Source: Vulcanimicrobiota bacterium
GTDB lineage: Bacteria; Vulcanimicrobiota; Vulcanimicrobiia; Vulcanimicrobiales; Vulcanimicrobiaceae
DNA length: 8,288 nt
Direction: 5' to 3'
Assembly: GCA_013289785.1 (NCBI GenBank)
Contig: JABCZE010000055.1
Coordinates: forward strand, 1 to 8,288
Position numbers and translations under genes: made by a program
Notes under the pieces: generated by a model
Database searches by the model: none
Seen by the model: only the letters and a program-made list of their open reading frames with translations
What the model was told of the DNA's origin: nothing
Shown: positions 6,475 to 8,288 of the stretch, in pieces
Layout of the letters: each line of letters starts with the position of its first letter
How positions within the stretch are numbered: the first letter of the stretch is position 1

Positions 6475-8288
6475 CTAGTCGAGCCTCGACAGCGGCGAGA
6501 AGAGGCGGTCGATCTCCGTGGCGTCGAGCTTCAACGACGCGGATTCATCAAAGAGCCCGGCGGCCAGCTCGGCCTTGCGCTCCTGCATCTCGAGAATGCG
6601 CTCCTCCACGGTACCGGCGGCGATCAGCTTGTACACAAAGACGGGCTTGTGCTGACCGATGCGATGCGCGCGGTCGGTGGCCTGGCGCTCGACGGCCGGA
6701 TTCCACCACGGGTCGTAGTGGATCACGGTATCGGCCGCGGTGAGATTCAACCCGGTGCCGCCGGCTTTTAGACTGATGAGAAAGAGCGGCACCTCTTCGT
6801 CCTGAAATCGCCGCACCGGCGTAACGCGATCGCGGGTTTCGCCGCGCAGCTCGACAAAATCAATCGCGCGTTTTTGCAGCTCGGGTTTGATGAGATCGAG
6901 CATCGAGGTGAACTGCGAAAAGATCAAGATCCGCCGGCCCTCGTCGATCAGCTCGGGAACCATCTCCAGCAACGCGTCGAGCTTGGCCGACTTTCGGACG
7001 CTTTGCGCCGCCGTCATTTTGAGCAACCGCGGGTCGCAACAGACCTGACGCAGCTTGAGCAGCGCGTCGAGCACCACGATGCGGCTGCGCGCCAAGCCGC
7101 GCTGCCGCAGCGCATCGCGCACGCGTCCGTGCATCGCGATGCGGATCGTTTCATAGAGATCGCGCTGCGGACCGTCGAGCTCGATGCGCGCGACGATCTC
7201 GCTCTTTTCCGGAAGGTCGCGCGCGACGACCTCCTTCGTTCGCCGCAACAGGAACGGGCGCAAGCGCGACGCCAGCACGCGGCGCCGCTCGATGTCGCCG
7301 CGCTTTTCGATCGGCGTCCGGAAGGCGCGGCCGAAGGCCGTGCGCTCGCCGAGCAATCCGGGAACGGCGAAGCTAAAGACCGACCACAACTCGTCGAGAT
7401 GGTTCTCCATCGGCGTTCCGGTGAGCGCGAGCCGCTGCTCGGCGCGCAGCCGCCCGGCGGCCTGGGCGCCCTTAGAGCGAGGGTTCTTGATCGCCTGCGC
7501 TTCGTCGAGCACGGCCATCTGCCACTCTTGCGCGGCGAGCGTCTCGATGTCGCGCTGCAGCAGCGCGTAGGTCGTCAACACCACGTCGTGTCGCGCGATC
7601 TGCGCGAAACCCTCGGAACGGTCGGCGCCGGTGAGCGCGAGCACCCGCAAATGCGGAACGAAGCGCGCGATCTCGGAACGCCAGTTCGGCGAAACGCTCG
7701 TGGGAGAGACGATCAGCACCGGGCGTTTGAGGCGATGCGCTGCCTTTTCGACCGCGACGTGCGCGAGCAACTCGACGGTCTTCCCCAAGCCCATGTCGTC
7801 GGCGAGCACGCCGCCGAAACCGTTGCGCGCGAGGAGCTGAAGCCAGGCAACGCCGCGCTCCTGGTACTGTCGCAGCACTCCGTTGAAGGTTGCCGGCAGC
7901 GCGACCGTCGCGAGCGCATCTTCGTCGGCGAGCGCGCGAACCAAATCGCGCAGTTGCTCCGCCCCAGCCCAGCGCACCGGCGTCGAGCGTTCGAGTTGTG
8001 CGACCGACGCGAGGTGCGCGGGCGTCAGCGCGAGTCGCCCTTCACGCGTGAGCGGTGCGTCGAAGAGTTCGACGAGCGCCGCCAGAAGCGGCGCGATCCG
8101 CGCCGCCGGCAGGGCGACAAACGCGCCCTCGCGCACGCGGCCGTAAACGGTCGCGCCATCGCCGAGCTGCGCCAACTGATCGTGCGAGCGAATGCCAAGC
8201 CCGCGCAACGCCTCGATAACGATCGGCAACAGCGAGACGCGCGCGCCGCCGACATTGATGCCGAGATCGAACTCGAACCAGTTGTTTG
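6475..8288 (-). CDS. SNF2-family DEAD/DEAH-like helicase ATPase, N-terminus outside window
   Basis: DNA-translocating ATPase of the bacterial SNF2/RapA-like type. The frame is open to the window edge ([10 protein letters not shown] before the TTG at 8229), and that WFEFDLGI stretch is typical of the internal bacterial SNF2-associated domain, so the true start lies beyond 8288. 603 residues are visible. Counting from the first full codon (8286): Walker A DMGLGKT at 164-170, VLTTY (236-240), DEAQ box at 261-264, LTGTPMEN at 288-295, LRRTKE (347-352), then helicase lobe 2 with ILIFSQF (453-459), [12 protein letters not shown] (504-515), [21 protein letters not shown] (525-545) including the arginine finger region. 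All core motifs are intact. It could remodel or clear protein-DNA complexes during transcription or repair. The stop abuts the ATG of the AraC-family gene. Confidence 0.95.
   Translation of the reverse strand, partial: NNWFEFDLGINVGGARVSLLPIVIEALRGLGIRSHDQLAQLGDGATVYGRVREGAFVALPAARIAPLLAALVELFDAPLTREGRLALTPAHLASVAQLERSTPVRWAGAEQLRDLVRALADEDALATVALPATFNGVLRQYQERGVAWLQLLARNGFGGVLADDMGLGKTVELLAHVAVEKAAHRLKRPVLIVSPTSVSPNWRSEIARFVPHLRVLALTGADRSEGFAQIARHDVVLTTYALLQRDIETLAAQEWQMAVLDEAQAIKNPRSKGAQAAGRLRAEQRLALTGTPMENHLDELWSVFSFAVPGLLGERTAFGRAFRTPIEKRGDIERRRVLASRLRPFLLRRTKEVVARDLPEKSEIVARIELDGPQRDLYETIRIAMHGRVRDALRQRGLARSRIVVLDALLKLRQVCCDPRLLKMTAAQSVRKSAKLDALLEMVPELIDEGRRILIFSQFTSMLDLIKPELQKRAIDFVELRGETRDRVTPVRRFQDEEVPLFLISLKAGGTGLNLTAADTVIHYDPWWNPAVERQATDRAHRIGQHKPVFVYKLIAAGTVEERILEMQERKAELAAGLFDESASLKLDATEIDRLFSPLSRLD

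Noticed and set aside
6100..6771. 223-codon open frame on the + strand
   Set aside because: Antisense to the AraC-family gene and the end of the helicase gene, both of which are clearly real; no recognisable domain.
6475..8288. SNF2 helicase as part of a DISARM-like defence system
   Set aside because: No DNA methyltransferase, phospholipase D or DUF1998 partner is present, and the neighbours are a regulator and a protease.

Overview
The window is about 8.3 kb of GC-rich bacterial chromosome with eight protein genes packed tightly and no gene-free stretch over 300 bases. No RNA gene, CRISPR array, insertion sequence or phage gene was seen. The GC-biased codon use, leader-poor gene starts, short dispersed repeat of the 'HPERSRR' type and a large retropepsin-PDZ protein suggest an environmental bacterium known mainly from metagenomes, of the Eremiobacterota or Acidobacteriota kind. 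This taxonomic guess is weak and rests on overall style only.

Left part (1-2126): the C-terminal catalytic domain of a prolyl oligopeptidase runs in from the left edge on the + strand. It meets, tail to tail with a 6-nt gap, a two-gene minus-strand operon. In transcription order that operon holds a one-domain PhnB-like VOC protein and a two-domain VOC protein. The second VOC gene carries an in-frame copy of a short dispersed repeat, which adds a CHPERSRR-type segment to its second domain.

Control region (about 2127-2233): a short AT-rich gap separates the VOC operon from a divergent HxlR-type regulator. It contains a perfect 7-bp inverted repeat (TACTTGC-AAAAA-GCAAGTA) set between two opposing sigma70-like promoters. 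The regulator promoter places its transcript start almost on the start codon, so that mRNA is probably leaderless. The layout suggests that the regulator controls both itself and the VOC operon.

Middle (2234-3919): the regulator is an HxlR winged helix joined to an SCP2-like domain and has a single cysteine near the N-terminus. A DUF2332-family protein with a methyltransferase-like glycine motif follows after 12 nt and is probably co-transcribed.

Right part (3897-8288, all minus strand): in transcription order, a SNF2-family helicase/ATPase (N-terminus outside the window), an AraC-family regulator whose ATG directly abuts the helicase stop codon (TAGATG), and after 43 nt a 600-aa probably exported two-lobed aspartic protease with a C-terminal PDZ domain. 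The protease gene overlaps the DUF2332 gene by 23 bp, tail to tail. The helicase and AraC gene are likely translationally coupled. Whether the three share a function is not shown by the sequence.

No complete known defence, secretion or biosynthetic system is visible. The most noteworthy signals are the repeat turned into protein sequence and the compact divergent switch between the VOC operon and its likely regulator.
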